A stretch of DNA of 64,000 bases from Branchiostoma floridae. Its lineage: Eukaryota > Chordata > Leptocardii > Amphioxiformes > Branchiostomatidae. A program made the translations under genes and the position numbers. Location of the stretch: assembly GCF_000003815.2 (NCBI RefSeq), contig NC_049989.1, positions 18,134,684 to 18,198,683 of the forward strand. Reading direction: 5' to 3'. Below, piece by piece: positions 1-11,480 of the stretch (the stretch's first letter is position 1; each line of letters starts with the position of its first letter). The notes below the pieces were generated by a model. That model had not been told where the DNA came from, searched no databases, and worked only from the letters and a program-made list of their open reading frames with translations.

Positions 1-197
1 GATCCTTCGTCCTGGGATGTAGATTTGCCTGTTGGGGCAGAAGTTTTTTTTTTTGGGACAGAAAGAAAACCTGTCATTTAAAAAACATCTGAACTACATT
101 ACATGAAATTAGAAGCAGTATTCAGTGTTAAATAAGGAATATGTTATGAATTTGGAGTGGAGAGGTCACCATGAAAAAACATGAGAATAAAACCTTA

Positions 198-1097
198 TGC
201 CTAGGTTACACATAGCCGACTTTGGTTCCCGAACACTAGCCGACCCTTAGCCGACCCAAGTCGGCAGTAGTTCGGGAGTAGTCTGAACAGTTTAGGCCAC
301 GCCTATTTTTTAGCGCCGAACATATCCCGAACACCTCCCGACCAGTAAATGACTTACTCCCGACTGTGTCCCAAATGCTAACTAACCTATCACCAACCAT
401 CCCGACCTCTAGCCGCAGACTGGCGAATCACTCCTGACTGATCCCCAACCGATTGCCGACCCTTTTTCGACTTGAAATAGACATAATGAGCGATTTTCAA
501 AAGAGTGCTCATTTTCGTTTTTAATCAAGAAGGTCCTTTGTTCTATTTGTAAACATAACCAAGAGATCAAATTTAGATCACATATAGCTCCAGTGCGGCA
601 TTTATGGGTCTTTTGTTTTTGGCTGGATGTCGGTCGTGTGAAGTTCGGGAGTGATTCGTCTACGTTCTGGCAATAGTCTTTTTGCTTGGGAATGAGTTAG
701 CAGAGATTTGTCTAAGGTCTTGGGGTGAATCATTGGTAAGTTGGAAACAAGCTGGGAGTAAATCAGCAATGTTTATGGCGTGGTTAAGATTTAATTTGAC
801 TGCTGACTTACTCCCGAACACCAACCGAACACTAGCCGACCGTGCCGAACACCAGCCGACCACCAACCGACCCATTCCAGAGTTGCCGTTCAGAGCCGAA
901 TGTTTTGAACATTTCAAAACATTCGGATGGAGCAGCCGAACACCAGCCGACTCAGCCGAACGCCAGTCGAACGCCAGTCGAACGCCATCCGACTCAGCCG
1001 AACGCCAGCCGACTACAGCCGACTAGCTCCCGAATCACTCCTAAACCATAGTCGGGAGAGAGTCGGGAGCCAAATTCGGCTATGTGTAACCTAGGCA
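198..1097. mobile_element. Harbinger-like non-autonomous DNA transposon (MITE)
   Basis: The ends are inverted repeats of about 36 bp starting TGCCTAGGTTACACATAGCC, with the matching complement ending at 1097. They are flanked by TTA at 195-197 and 1098-1100, the 3-bp TWA duplication typical of PIF/Harbinger elements. The 900-bp interior has no credible transposase; it is filled with short degenerate units of the AGCCGAACACC / CAGCCGACC type (250-470 and 800-1030) and a hairpin of 13-bp arms around 895-927. Open frames inside only read through these units and are not called as genes. Confidence 0.8.
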
Positions 1098-1100
1098 TTA

Positions 1101-2879
1101 ACAAACATTTTAAGATTTACAGTAATGTTAGTTAGTAATACTAAGAATTTAAAAACCATCCAGAAAACGAAAGGAAATGCATATCAAATTTGACCAATGA
1201 AAATTAAAACCCTGAATTGTGAACACAATTGGACCTGCCAGGAAACTGTGGGAGTACTGGTTGCCCCAAGCCTTGCTTTGTTTCATGTCCGTCCTTCCTT
1301 GTTAAGCCCTAGAGGGTACCACATACTTTAATCTTGTTAAGTTGTTATCTTAATGGGATAAGTTACAATGCCAATCAATAAGGATGGTGGGGGTAGGGCT
1401 GATATGTCTTAAGGGGTTACTTCTGATGTTTGTTTTTCTCTTGTTTCAGTCATAACACAATTTTGATATTTCTAGGCCATGACTATATATGACATTGTAT
1501 GGGTCAATTGGTTTATTTCCACTCTTTCTATAACAGCATCGAATGAAATGCAAGAGGGCCGCATCGAATGAAATGCAAGAGGGCCCAAACCTATGTCACT
1601 TCTCCCTGACTGTAAGAGCTATCTAGTAAACAAAAATTGTGACCATAGCCTGCCTAGAACACAAGATACCTGGTTGAAGACCAAACTCTGCAGCGGTACC
1701 AAGAAAGTCGCCAAAGGCAACCAAGTTTCATGACAATTTACCAGCAACGATTTTGAGTTGATTTGAGTTATGCTGCTAGACGACAAACATACAATGTCAT
1801 GTACATACAAACATGCATGTATGTAATGTACTACCAAAAACATGGCCTTCTTGGAGAAGGTAATAATGATTCATCCCTATTGTGCAGTTTTTCCCATCAT
1901 GTACAATGTATTAGTTGCAGGTGTAACTTTGCCACCATCTTAAACAAGCAAGGTAAAGGTCATAGATGTAACCCGATCTACCTTCTGGCATGTTGTTGCA
2001 AGAGACGTGTATTTGAACATGGTGCTCTGCTTTCTTCTTAGTGTACACTCAGGGTCTTACCGGGTTAGTCTGTTTTGATTTAGCCAGCTTATGTTGACTT
2101 CTCACTCTCCATGGACTGAGGTTGCTGTGATTCAAGGAGTTTTGAACAAGATGTGCTTTAAGTAAGTGATTGATGGTAGCTTGCTTGACTTGTCTTGATA
2201 ATCTTGGGTAGAGGATCGCCTTTTTACCCTCGCCAAAAAGATTATGTGTTTTTTGTTACATTTGTATCTCTTTGTATATGTATGTTTTTGGCTGAATGGC
2301 ATTACTCACTGATGATCTTGAAATGATTATAAATTGTGCCTCCTAGCAGATTTCTTGTATACTGCAGGAACTTGCAGTTTTGATACCTTTTATACCATTA
2401 CATTTTGTGCATTTTTTTTTATAAATTGTTCTTAGGTGCGAGCTTCATGTTATTGATGGGTTGTTTAGTTATTCTATCCAATAGAATTAAAATTAAAGCT
2501 TGTTGATTAATCAAAAAGCGATAATTATAGAATTTTTATTAGTACTTACAATAAGATATCAAAGCAAGTATTTGTTACAAAAACACTGTGACAAAGATAA
2601 GTTATAAATGTCTGACTTATACCTCCATGTTATTGTCACAATTGTGAACTTGTCAGCCATGACCTAGAATAACTCAATCTGTAGTTTTCCAAAAACTCTT
2701 TCAAATAGAACGTGGATCTGAGATTTGAATCAGTACTCTATTTTGGTTCCATCCCTGTCCCTACTAATTGCATATATTTCAGACTCTATATCGTTAGCAT
2801 TGACGTACAACAGACAATGTGATTACGGAAATGTCTACCTTGTTATTGTTGACGTCAGTTCCGTGTGAAGACTGGAAGT
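1101..2879. other. Gene-free stretch
   Basis: No coding signal is visible on either strand. The only structure noted is a perfect 25-26 bp tandem duplication around 1536-1586 (unit begins GCATCGAATGAAATGCAAG). Confidence 0.6.
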
Positions 2880-2884
2880 TAGCT

Positions 2885-2930
2885 GAAATCGGATCAGGAT
2901 TCGAACCTATGGCTCGACCCAGTGACATTT
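2885..2930 (-). repeat. tRNA-derived SINE fragment
   Basis: On the minus strand the segment reads GGTTCGAATCC preceded by a CGAGCC-type stem, matching a tRNA T-arm / pol III B box. No complete element is recognised around it. Confidence 0.4.
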
Positions 2931-3101
2931 TAATTCCTTATTAATATATTATGATGAAAGAAATCTTGAGCTTGTTTTGTCATGCAAAGTTTATTTGCAT
3001 GAAAGGGTAAGGTTTTTGGGGCCATAGAGGTAGTGGCTAATGTTGTCCACTGTGTCTAGGGTATGGTATTGGAAGGCAGAGCCCATCCCACTCCTTCCAT
3101 A

Positions 3102-3498
3102 CACCTTTCTCACGCGGCGGCTATGATAGATCTAAAACGAGTTCAATGAGGCAAACAAAAGACTGTCCATCATAATTAGCAGTTCAACCAATGATAGCCG
3201 ATCAATTAGGAAAACGACCAATAAGAGATTTTGCTGCATGTCTGTCAAATATTTGCATTATTATGTTTTTATTTTGCATCTCTTAAGGGACTATGGGGTC
3301 AGTCTACACTACTCTAATTTGCTACATTTTTAGGTGCATAACACTAGTTATAATATTAATTATTTGATCTTAATATATTGTGAAGATTTGTGTGGTTTGG
3401 GGGAAATCTAAATGGCAGCTGATTTTAGAGATAAGTTTTGTCTGTTTGCCTCATTGACCTCGTCTTCGAACTATCATGGCCGCCGCGTGAGAAAGGTG
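3102..3498. mobile_element. TA-flanked MITE with long terminal inverted repeats
   Basis: The left end (CACCTTTCTCACGCGGCGG...) and right end (...CCGCCGCGTGAGAAAGGTG) are inverted repeats of about 65 bp with few mismatches. TA dinucleotides at 3100-3101 and 3499-3500 flank them. The interior is AT-rich with no frame. Confidence 0.75.
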
Positions 3499-3554
3499 TA
3501 TTGCCTCCAACTCCCCAACCAAAGTCAGGAAACCCATTTTTCCACCTGGGTGGT

Positions 3555-3645
3555 GTAAGGAAAGTCATGTTAAATGCCTTTCCCAAAGACACACCTTATA
3601 GCCAGGAATGGTAGGAATCAAACCCACAACCTCTGGCTTTCCTTG
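3555..3645 (-). repeat. tRNA-derived SINE fragment
   Basis: The minus strand holds GGTTGTGGGTTTGATTCC, a degenerate pol III B box, near 3625-3642. The body is short and degenerate. Confidence 0.35.
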
Positions 3646-3727
3646 TGATCACGATTTTCATGATCACCAAGAGAGGATCCAATAAAAAAGTGGAATTGTC
3701 CAGGAATTGGCTTCATCGCTATGAAGA

Positions 3728-3870
3728 TAGCCTGGTCTCCAGCCATATCATAGCTCCCAAGTCTCTTCTGTCCTCTCCACAAAAGAAGAGACTCTGGAGC
3801 TATAATACAGCTGGATACCAGGCTATGACAGAAGAGATTTGAGAGCTATATAATACGGCTGGATACCAGG
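3728..3870. repeat. Hairpin MITE with a second copy of its right arm
   Basis: Inverted arms start TAGCCTGGT.TCCAGC and end GCTGGATACCAGGCTA at 3825. A further partial right arm, AGAGCTATATAATACGGC then TGGATACCAGG, follows to 3870. The TAGCCTGG end sequence also appears in the element at 18085-18314. Confidence 0.6.
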
Positions 3871-4255
3871 ATAGTCTGATTCTGAAGATGGACCAATGAG
3901 TCCCTGGAAAGTGTCAGTTCTGGGGAAACTGGAATGTTTTGCTGCCCTGAAACTGTCACTTCTGTTTATTGATCATCGGTAGTGACGATGACAGGCCTGT
4001 AGCAGGTCACATTTTGTTTATGACAAATACTGAATGTATAACGAGAAAGGGCACATTTTTGACAAATATGCAGGATGTTTCTGAAGGGGAGAAAAGAAGA
4101 AAAGTAGGCAGAAAATTGATAGAAAAGCATGTTTAAGCTTTTGACGTCATTAGCCGTGCTGATTTTTTATTGGCTGATGATGGTAAAAAGAAAATTAATG
4201 CAGGCCAGTATGCCAGCGAAAACAGAATTATTACTGTCTGAAATATACATGTCAC

Positions 4256-4470
4256 AGTCTCCAGGACCTGTCCTAACTTCCGTACAGTGGAAATTTGCTT
4301 GTTAGGATGGACAAAATTTGGATGAGCTTTTTGACATGAAATGGGTGAAAATGTATTTTTGTTAGCTTAAGATAATTGTCAGTGATTTGATAAGGAACAT
4401 CAACAACATGGGCTCCCAAAAATGACTGGGACAGAAAAATATTAAAGCACAGAGACAACCCTGTTACTAT
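4256..4470. mobile_element. Dispersed ~215-bp repeat, copy 1
   Basis: This copy shares blocks with three others in the window (5163-5393, 7810-7982, 14475-14662): GGAAATTTGCTTGTT, a CATGAAATGG-type block, GGCTCCCAAAA then TGACTGGGACAG, and a GAGACAACCCTG end. The better-preserved copies begin CAGGCTGTCTC and end AACAGCCCTG, so the family looks like a hAT-type MITE with CAGGGCTGTCTC termini. Confidence 0.55.
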
Positions 4471-4495
4471 GTACAATCTCTATGATAATAAAAGA

Positions 4496-4843
4496 CAGGG
4501 TTCTAGCCAGGATTTTATTTTAGCGTAGTGGGAATGGCATGGTAGCAAAGCAACCACGATTAGGAAATTTGTCTGGAAGGGGGTCATTTTGAAAATGTAG
4601 AGTTAAAAGTTGGCACTCTGTTAACATCACATGTAATTTGAAGGATTTTTTGGTCAGTTTTGAGTGCCTTATCATTATTTTTCATTTTTCAGACATTGAT
4701 TAGACATTGTTGAACAACCAAATGACAGCAAAGCACCTCTACACTAGTTAAGAAAATGAGCGTAGTGGCCCTTATTTTAGCGTAGTGGCTACAAATTTTA
4801 GCGTAGTGGCCCACTATGCTAAAATGCACTAGCTAGAACCCTG
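4496..4843. mobile_element. hAT-like non-autonomous element
   Basis: Termini are CAGGGTTCTAGC at the left and GCTAGAACCCTG at the right, followed inward by TTTTAGCGTAGTGG units in both orientations. The flanking octamers (ATAAAAGA and ATTAAAGT) agree at six of eight positions, compatible with a decayed 8-bp hAT duplication. The repeated TTAGCGTAGTGG motif occurs near both ends. Confidence 0.65.
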
Positions 4844-5162
4844 ATTAAAGTTTGAGCTCCGTATAATTCCCCTCTCAATCACCCTATGTCATTTCTCCCC
4901 GGCAATAATTCATGCAGAAGAAAATGGATGGAGGTAAACGGAGGAAGCCCCACATGTACTTTGTATGAAATCAATCTGATAAATTATGGATAACTCGTTA
5001 TGGTCTGTGTGCATGCCAGATCCCCTCCAAATAAGGATATATTTTTCTGTCTCTCTGGGTAATTGATGCTGTATGTGCATGTTTCTTTAATTTAATGTAC
5101 TCGAGAACGAAGTCTTAGGTATGTAGTAAGTTGATACACTTACTTTTATTTGCACGGTAATT

Positions 5163-5393
5163 TTGTGTTTGTTACAGGCTGTCTCAGAATGGAAATTTGC
5201 TTGTTGGGAAGGACAAACATTTTACCTCGTCCATCCAAAAAACTTCATGACATGGAATTGTATTTATATAAGCTTGAAATAACAGATTTAACAAAGAAAA
5301 TGAGCAATTATATGCATTCAATTTGGCTCCCAAACAACAAGACTGGGATCACGAAAAAAAAAGAATTAAAGCTGGAAACAGCCCTGGCTTTTT
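5163..5393. mobile_element. Dispersed ~215-bp repeat, copy 2
   Basis: This is the best-preserved copy of the family: the left end is CAGGCTGTCTCA and the right end is GGAAACAGCCCTG, with an AT-rich interior carrying the shared GGAAATTTGCTTGTTGGGA and TTGGCTCCCAAACAACAAG blocks. The 81-residue frame that spans it is a by-product of AT-rich sequence. Confidence 0.6.
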
Positions 5394-5889
5394 AGATGTC
5401 ACCAACAAAGAAATAGAAAAAATTGAAAAGTAAAAATTAAAAGAGTTATCATTTTAAAAATCCAGAAAACAAATCTTTTTGTGCTTTGGGTGTAATTTTT
5501 TGCCTTTTTAGTCATATTCTTATATTTTGTATGATATCAAATCAAGGATTACACTTACACATATCAGATTTATGATGTCTACTGGAATATGTGCCTTAGC
5601 AAACGTCACTGATGGAGTCTACAGCTATAATTTGATAATAGCATTGTGTAGACAAGTTTACCATATGTAGACTTTCCCACAAGAACCTTTTATGCAAATG
5701 AGTTTGAAGCTTTAATATCATAATCCCAAAAATCAAGACAGATGAAACACATAAAAATGGAATGGGAAGCTCTTTTAAATTCTAGATGCAGTTATCATTA
5801 TAGCTTGATGCCATATAATAAGTATTGATTTGTGGCCATTATGAAATTTGGCATCAAATATATGATAGGATTTCTAAGCCCTTGGGATA

Positions 5890-6040
5890 CTGTAAAGGCA
5901 TTTAAGTTCGTAGGGATTTACTTTCACGGTAGCGGGAAGATGGAGTGTTCGCGATGGGTTTAGTTCGTGGTAGCACCATAGATTGCAGTCTCCTACTATA
6001 ATTGAAAAATTTCTGCATTAAATTTTGTAGTATTCCATAG
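5890..6040. mobile_element. TACTGTAAATGCA-type MITE, decayed copy
   Basis: Begins CTGTAAAGGCATTTAAGTTCG after a TA and ends near TTTCTGCATT. It aligns with the better copies at 7163-7371, 60625-60832 and 61823-62030 but lacks the right-hand GGTGGTTTT section. Confidence 0.6.
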
Positions 6041-6188
6041 AATGTTTGACTTATACAAACCTCTAGTACGTTATCAAATTGGTCCTGCTAACTCCATTGG
6101 TATTCAATTTTATTCTTCTTGAAAAGTCATAACTGCTTCCACATTTTGTTCCTTTTTGACACACCCCTTAGCCATCCTGCACTCCCTA

Positions 6189-6355
6189 CTCTCCAAGCAG
6201 AGGTTGGTGGGAAAAATCGTGACCTTTTCCTTTCATCCGTTTTCTTTTGATCGGCCATCCCACCAAGGTCATCTGTATTTTTTTTCGATCGGCTGAAAAA
6301 GAAAACAAATGAAAGCAAAAGGTCACTATTTTGCCCACCAAACTCTGTTGGAGAG
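6189..6355. mobile_element. TA-flanked MITE, near-hairpin
   Basis: About 70-bp inverted arms: CTCTCCAAGCAGAGGTTGG at the left, with the complement of CTCTCCAACAGAGTTTGG at the right. A GATCGGC centre lies between them. TA flanks lie at 6187-6188 and 6356-6357. Confidence 0.75.
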
Positions 6356-6699
6356 TAGCACCCCCCTCTATACACAAGTGGACTGGTCCTGTTTATGATG
6401 CTCTCAGTAGGTGTCATCAGTTAGTATTGATGCAGTAAAGGGGGATGGGAAGGGGAGTATGGTCACTGCATACTGCCTGCATCCCATGCATACCTCTGGT
6501 TATCTGATCTAATACAGACACATACAGGACACCCATACGCTGTAGTTTGGCCAGTATAGAGGGACTCCTGGTGCATGTCTGCTGTGCTGTATATGGTAAG
6601 AGCATAGTTGTATCATATCTGTTGTTATGATGTTGTTTCCTTTTGGAAGGAAATGGGGGTGAACCTCGTCCGGAAGTGATATCAATATTTTTATGGGTG

Positions 6700-7043
6700 T
6701 AGACTAGGAAGATAACGTAGAATGATCTGTCATATATTTAACGCTGTACAATGTTTTGTATTTTTGTACTTCAAGCACTAGTTAATTGTCACTGATAATT
6801 CTGAGGATATTATAACATTTGGTTAAGGAGTAACATAAGAACTCGTATTTCAGATTGACCAGGAAGATTAGAATGATAATCTGTGCATACACGTTACTGT
6901 ACAAATTAACAATATTTTGTTGTACCACATAATGTACACTTTAACAAGGGGCTAGTTAATTGTCACCGATAATCCTGATGGTATCATAACATTTGGTTAA
7001 GGAGTATTATGAGAACTCGTATTTCAGATTGTATAGGAACCTC
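6700..7043. repeat. Diverged tandem duplication, ~175-bp unit
   Basis: Two consecutive copies share CTAGTTAATTGTCAC, then GATAAT, then ATAACATTTGGTTAAGGAGT and GAACTCGTATTTCAGATTG. Copy 1 ends near 6858 and copy 2 near 7030. No coding potential. Confidence 0.7.
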
Positions 7044-7162
7044 ATTATGTGGAAAGAATAAGACAAAAATCAAAGATCACACTAGAATCTTCATGTTTTA
7101 AAAAGACAAACACTGCATTGACGACTGTTGACAAAAAGTGAAAGGCAGAAATCAGATACTTA

Positions 7163-7371
7163 CTGTAAATGCATTTAAGTTTGCGGGGATTTAATTTTGC
7201 GGTAGCGGGAAAAGGGACTTTTTCGCGGTGGATTTAAGTTCACGGTAACACCATACACTGCAGTCTAATACCATGATAGAAAAATGTTTGCGGTGGTTTT
7301 AAGTTCACGCTGAAGTGGTCACCGCGAAAACCACGAACATTTTACCACCGCGAACATTTCTGCATTTACAG
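7163..7371. mobile_element. TACTGTAAATGCA-type MITE, full copy
   Basis: Flanked by TA (7161-7162, 7372-7373) with termini CTGTAAATGCA and TGCATTTACAG. The interior carries recurring GCGGT / GCGGTGG motifs in both orientations. Three relatives lie in the window. Confidence 0.8.
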
Positions 7372-7809
7372 TATGTTATCTGAAGCTTCTAAAATTTAAA
7401 AAGGACAAGGTTGTGTGAGGACAGACCCAGTCAGGATATAATACCCTAGTCGGATATTACCTCCCACCAGTTAGGATTATGAACAGGAAGGATATGATTA
7501 AGGTTGTGGCAGTCTTGACTTTATTTGTCAGAGATATCTTGCACATCTAAATCCAAGGATTATGCAGCTTGGATATTTTTATACTGTCATGGTGACCTCC
7601 GGAGTATGTTTTGATATGTGCTAAAGGCTGTTTATTTTATTGCTTTTTTCATTTTGCTGATTGGCTTGTGAACAGGTCAACACAATCTTACTATGTAGAT
7701 ATTTCAATCTGTTTCTTTATGTGTTATGCACTTGAGACCTCGGCCTCTAAGAAACTGAACAGTTTGATAGGGAGAGAATCTGAATCTGCAGCTCTCCAGA
7801 ACACGCCCT

Positions 7810-7982
7810 TTGGTTCCGTGACGAAAATGTGTTGAAAAATATGGCACATGACAGAAAGCAGATGAAAATTTATTTTTGCGTAAATTGAAAATGACACTGT
7901 TTAACAACAAATTTAAAGAACACTGGCTGCCAAACAATGACTGGGAGGGAAAAACATCTAAAAGCTCAGTCACAGCCCTCAT
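7810..7982. mobile_element. Dispersed ~215-bp repeat, copy 3
   Basis: Shares GGCTGCCAAACAATGACTGG and the closing CACAGCCCT with copies 1, 2 and 4. The left half is diverged and the left end is not certain. Confidence 0.45.
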
Positions 7983-8073
7983 TATGATCTGAATCCTAAT
8001 TTTAGTGATTCATCCCCAATGAAAAGATGTAATATATAAAGTGTAAATGATGGGTATCACCTGTGATAATTTA

Positions 8074-9246
8074 GACCCCGTTCACATGGGAAAAAAGCAA
8101 GTGAGTTAAACGAGGAATCCGATTAAAATGACCAATCCAAAGCCATGTGAACAGAACTAATCCGATTGGATTGCCCATTTTGGATTGGATTGACTTGGAT
8201 TGCAATCCACCTCGCGAGGTGGATTCAGCGCGCGCAATCCGATTGACCACAATCGGCCATGTGAACACATTTGGATTGGATTCGGGCTTGTTTCATGGTT
8301 TTGACGTCATACATACGGGTACAGTGGACATTAGATATACAACCATACCTACAACATGGCAAAAAAAGGATGATACACGGATTAGTAAAGAAGTTTATGG
8401 GAAAGTTTGCTTGCAAAATCATCTTACCGCTATGGTTAACAACCGGACGCCGCAAGGTTCGCCGGAACATGTGCACCGGTTCTTTCCAAAAATCGGCAGT
8501 GTGGCAGAAGACCAACTGGTTGATTTGGGCAATATTGCCCATGAAAATAACATGTATGGTTTTGTTTCTCTCCTGTTGTTGGAGTCAATGTCCCAAAACC
8601 ACTAAAAAAGCAAATATTCTACGAGAAAAACAGTCGGAAGCGTGTCTAAACAGAAATTTCGAGCTTGGGTCACTTCACTGCATGCAAGCATGGGCGAGCA
8701 GTTTTTTTAAACGAAACACAGACTTTTATTTCAGATAAATACGTGATGAAATCAAATTTTTTGGTAGAAGTTTGCCTTATTCATGCAACTTCTGCAACAG
8801 ATACATTTTATATAGTTAAATGTAGAGTATAATCACACCGCGCGTATCATTTCCACCCCCAGTCTAATAGACTATCCCAATGACCCCGTATGACCTAGAA
8901 GCCGCCACTTTCGTCAGTGTGTGTTGCGGACCATCGACGCGTCAAAATCTGACCAAAGCCGGCCGATTTCTCAACAGTTATAATCAATATCGATGTCGCT
9001 ACATCCTTCAAAATTATGAGGTAGTCTGGCAACATTTTGGAAAAACTACGCGTGCCCGCGGTGGTCGTTGGAAACACGACGCGTGCCGTGGTAAAGAGTT
9101 TAATCCGATTGTGTGGTCGCGGTCGCAAGTTTGAGTTTAATCCGATTGTATAAAACTCATGTGAACACATTCTTTTTAATCCGATAGAAAATTTCAATCG
9201 GATTCCTTGTTTAACTCACTTGCAATTTTTTCATGTGAACAGGGTC
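8074..9246. mobile_element. TA-flanked 1.17-kb non-autonomous DNA transposon
   Basis: About 52-bp terminal inverted repeats run from GACCCCGTTCACATGGG through GCAAGTGAGTTAAAC to GGAATCCGATT, with the complement at 9190-9246. TA flanks at 8072-8073 and 9247-9248. CATGTGAAC and AATCCGATT recur inside the ends (for example 8150, 8260, 9160), and 8207-8222 holds the palindrome CCACCTCGCGAGGTGG. Frames of 150 residues inside overlap each other and show no transposase motif, so no gene is called. Confidence 0.75.
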
Positions 9247-9248
9247 TA

Positions 9249-11100
9249 AGTGTCAATATTGACAAAGCAAAGAGAATTGTTTTCTCCATGTTTATAAACA
9301 AAGTAATCCCTACTTGTATCTCAGGAGGATTCATTTTCCTCAAGGAGCTTCTCACATCTGGAAGTCATTAGGCTAAGAAATCCCTGGAGTTCCTCCTGAA
9401 GCTTTGCTTAGATTAGAAATAAGATATCTGACCTCATTTTGAGGGAGCAGTAGGGAGCTTGGATGGTCTGAAATCTAAAGGTATGAAATTTCTTCTCTCT
9501 AAGGGCTGATTTACACATTAATTGCTGAAGGAAGATTGCTGGATGTACGATAAGGGTGTATGATAAGGATGTACATCTGTGGGTCGCATAACGCCTTTAG
9601 TTTCAATGTGTAAAAAGGGCCCACAGTGTCATACGAATAACGGCAAAAATTGTGTGACACTGCGATTCCATTTATACACAGCAATAAGAGGAGCCTGATA
9701 GAGAAATGACATATGGATGTAGATGTGCAACATTATTGCAACTTGTATGCCATTTTTGAGTATATTTAGCAATTTTAAATCAGACCTCGATATGATCACG
9801 TTGTCCTCATAGGATGAACTCCAGTGACATTATCTGTGGTGTTATTTGATCCGAGGAGGCCATGATAAGAAATGTTTTCCATTTTGATTGACAGGCCTAT
9901 CCCCAGAGGACCCTCATCTGACAGGATCAAGCATTATCTTATCTAGTTTATGAGAACAGAGCAGAGCTTGGTTATCGATATGATACAGTGTTATGATATA
10001 TCCTGCATACATTAATTCATTCATGAATAAATGAATAATCTTTAACCTTGTAATCTAAAATACTGTACACAGTCGTAGAAATTTACTCACACAATATTTT
10101 TTCATTAGTCATGGACTCATGGTGATAACTGTGTATGTGAAATGTTTTATTTCTATACGTTTGGCTGTTTAACTGACATTTATCTGGGTGCCAGTGGTTA
10201 TAGGTTCTAAACTTGATTCAGGTTGCGACAAGAACAATACATTGTGGACACTAGGCAGCAGGCTGGTATTGTGACCACAGACATATACATATACAATACA
10301 AAAATGGACATACATGTATATTGTGTAGAATAAAATAGCTGAACACTTTATTAAAGACCATTACAAATAGAACATGACGTGCATGATCTAAGAAAATACA
10401 CTAGACAGTGCAGCAGCTGGANNNNNNNNNNNNNNNNNNNNNNNNNNNNNNNNNNNNNNNNNNNNNNNNNNNNNNNNNNNNNNNNNNNNNNNNNNNNNNN
10501 NNNNNNNNNNNNNNNNNNNNNTAGGGTAAAGCCTGAAAGTTAAAGACCTCTGAGAGTATCACTACTCTTGACAGGTGGATCTGGGCATCATTGGTCTTTA
10601 TTCTATTTTCAGTCATGTCTAATTTAATCCTGTCCTTTTCACTTCTGCGTGACAGTTGGCAAGACAACAGAGATATCAAGGTTATCGGTGGCAGTGATCT
10701 GTTTATCAACTTCTTTTATCCACAGTATGGTTGTATTAATGAATTAAATATAACATGCATTGGCATAATACCGGTAGTAAGACTTATACCGGTAGATTAA
10801 AAATACTGGAACTTAAAGAGTTCTACACATGCAACAATAGTTATTTCTGAGCTGTGCACACTTCAGACATCTAGGTGTCCAATACACCATTTACAAAGCA
10901 TCGATAACAATGCATTCGAAGACAACAAGGCCAAAAGTTTTCAGTATCTTTTTCGGGGTAGGCAGCTCGTCGTGGGACGAACACACTGTCACATTCATTG
11001 CCAAATTTATAGGTCATAATTACACATGCTCACGGCACAAGACGAACATGATTCAACAACAATCTTAAATTTCTGTTGGTGACCTACAACTCATGTAAAA
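9249..11100. other. Gene-free stretch with assembly gap
   Basis: No gene is supported. The stretch is AT-rich and includes the run of unknown bases at 10422-10521. Confidence 0.6.
10422..10521. other. Assembly gap (100 N)
   Basis: Exactly 100 unknown bases, the usual placeholder for a scaffold gap of unestimated size. Confidence 0.98.
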
Positions 11101-11480
11101 GTGTGAAGAACCGTTGCATAATAGCCCGGATCTACGACTGAATGGGCAAAATTGAACGTACGCAGCCATTTTCCCGCCATTTTTATATCTACGCTAGCAG
11201 TGAAGCGTTACGTCATAGCGGTTGTGACGGACAGAAGTTAAATGAAAATTCTTGACAGTATACGTCCGTTTTCTCATGACATTTTGTATGCTCATGCAGG
11301 TTTATGTTTTATGCATTTACTGACACTAAAGGAAGGAACATCAGAGGATGTATAAATGTACATAGCGGCAGTTAATTGTGCCGTGTTTCTTCCTACCGGT
11401 ATTTTTTTACCCCCTCCCAACCACGCGCCCGTTCGCCGTGTAATTCCGCGGCGTGTTACAATTACAATATTACGCTTTTA
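11100..11480 (+). promoter_or_regulatory. CpG-rich, candidate promoter region of gene 1
   Basis: CpG is clearly more frequent here than in the AT-rich surroundings. The stretch holds an E2F-like TTTTCCCGCC at 11169-11178, GCCATTTT blocks on both sides of it, a TTTTTATAT run and a CRE-like TTACGTCA at 11208-11215. It lies about 2.2 kb upstream of the exon with the gene 1 start codon, which has an acceptor site and so needs a non-coding first exon upstream. The assignment is inference from position and composition. Confidence 0.3.

Noticed and set aside
682-1051. Open frames of 114 and 69 codons near the window start
   Set aside because: They lie inside the Harbinger-like MITE and only translate its short CCGA-type repeats.
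8147-8738. Overlapping frames of 152-155 codons
   Set aside because: They are inside the TA-flanked element, overlap in different frames and show no transposase motif.
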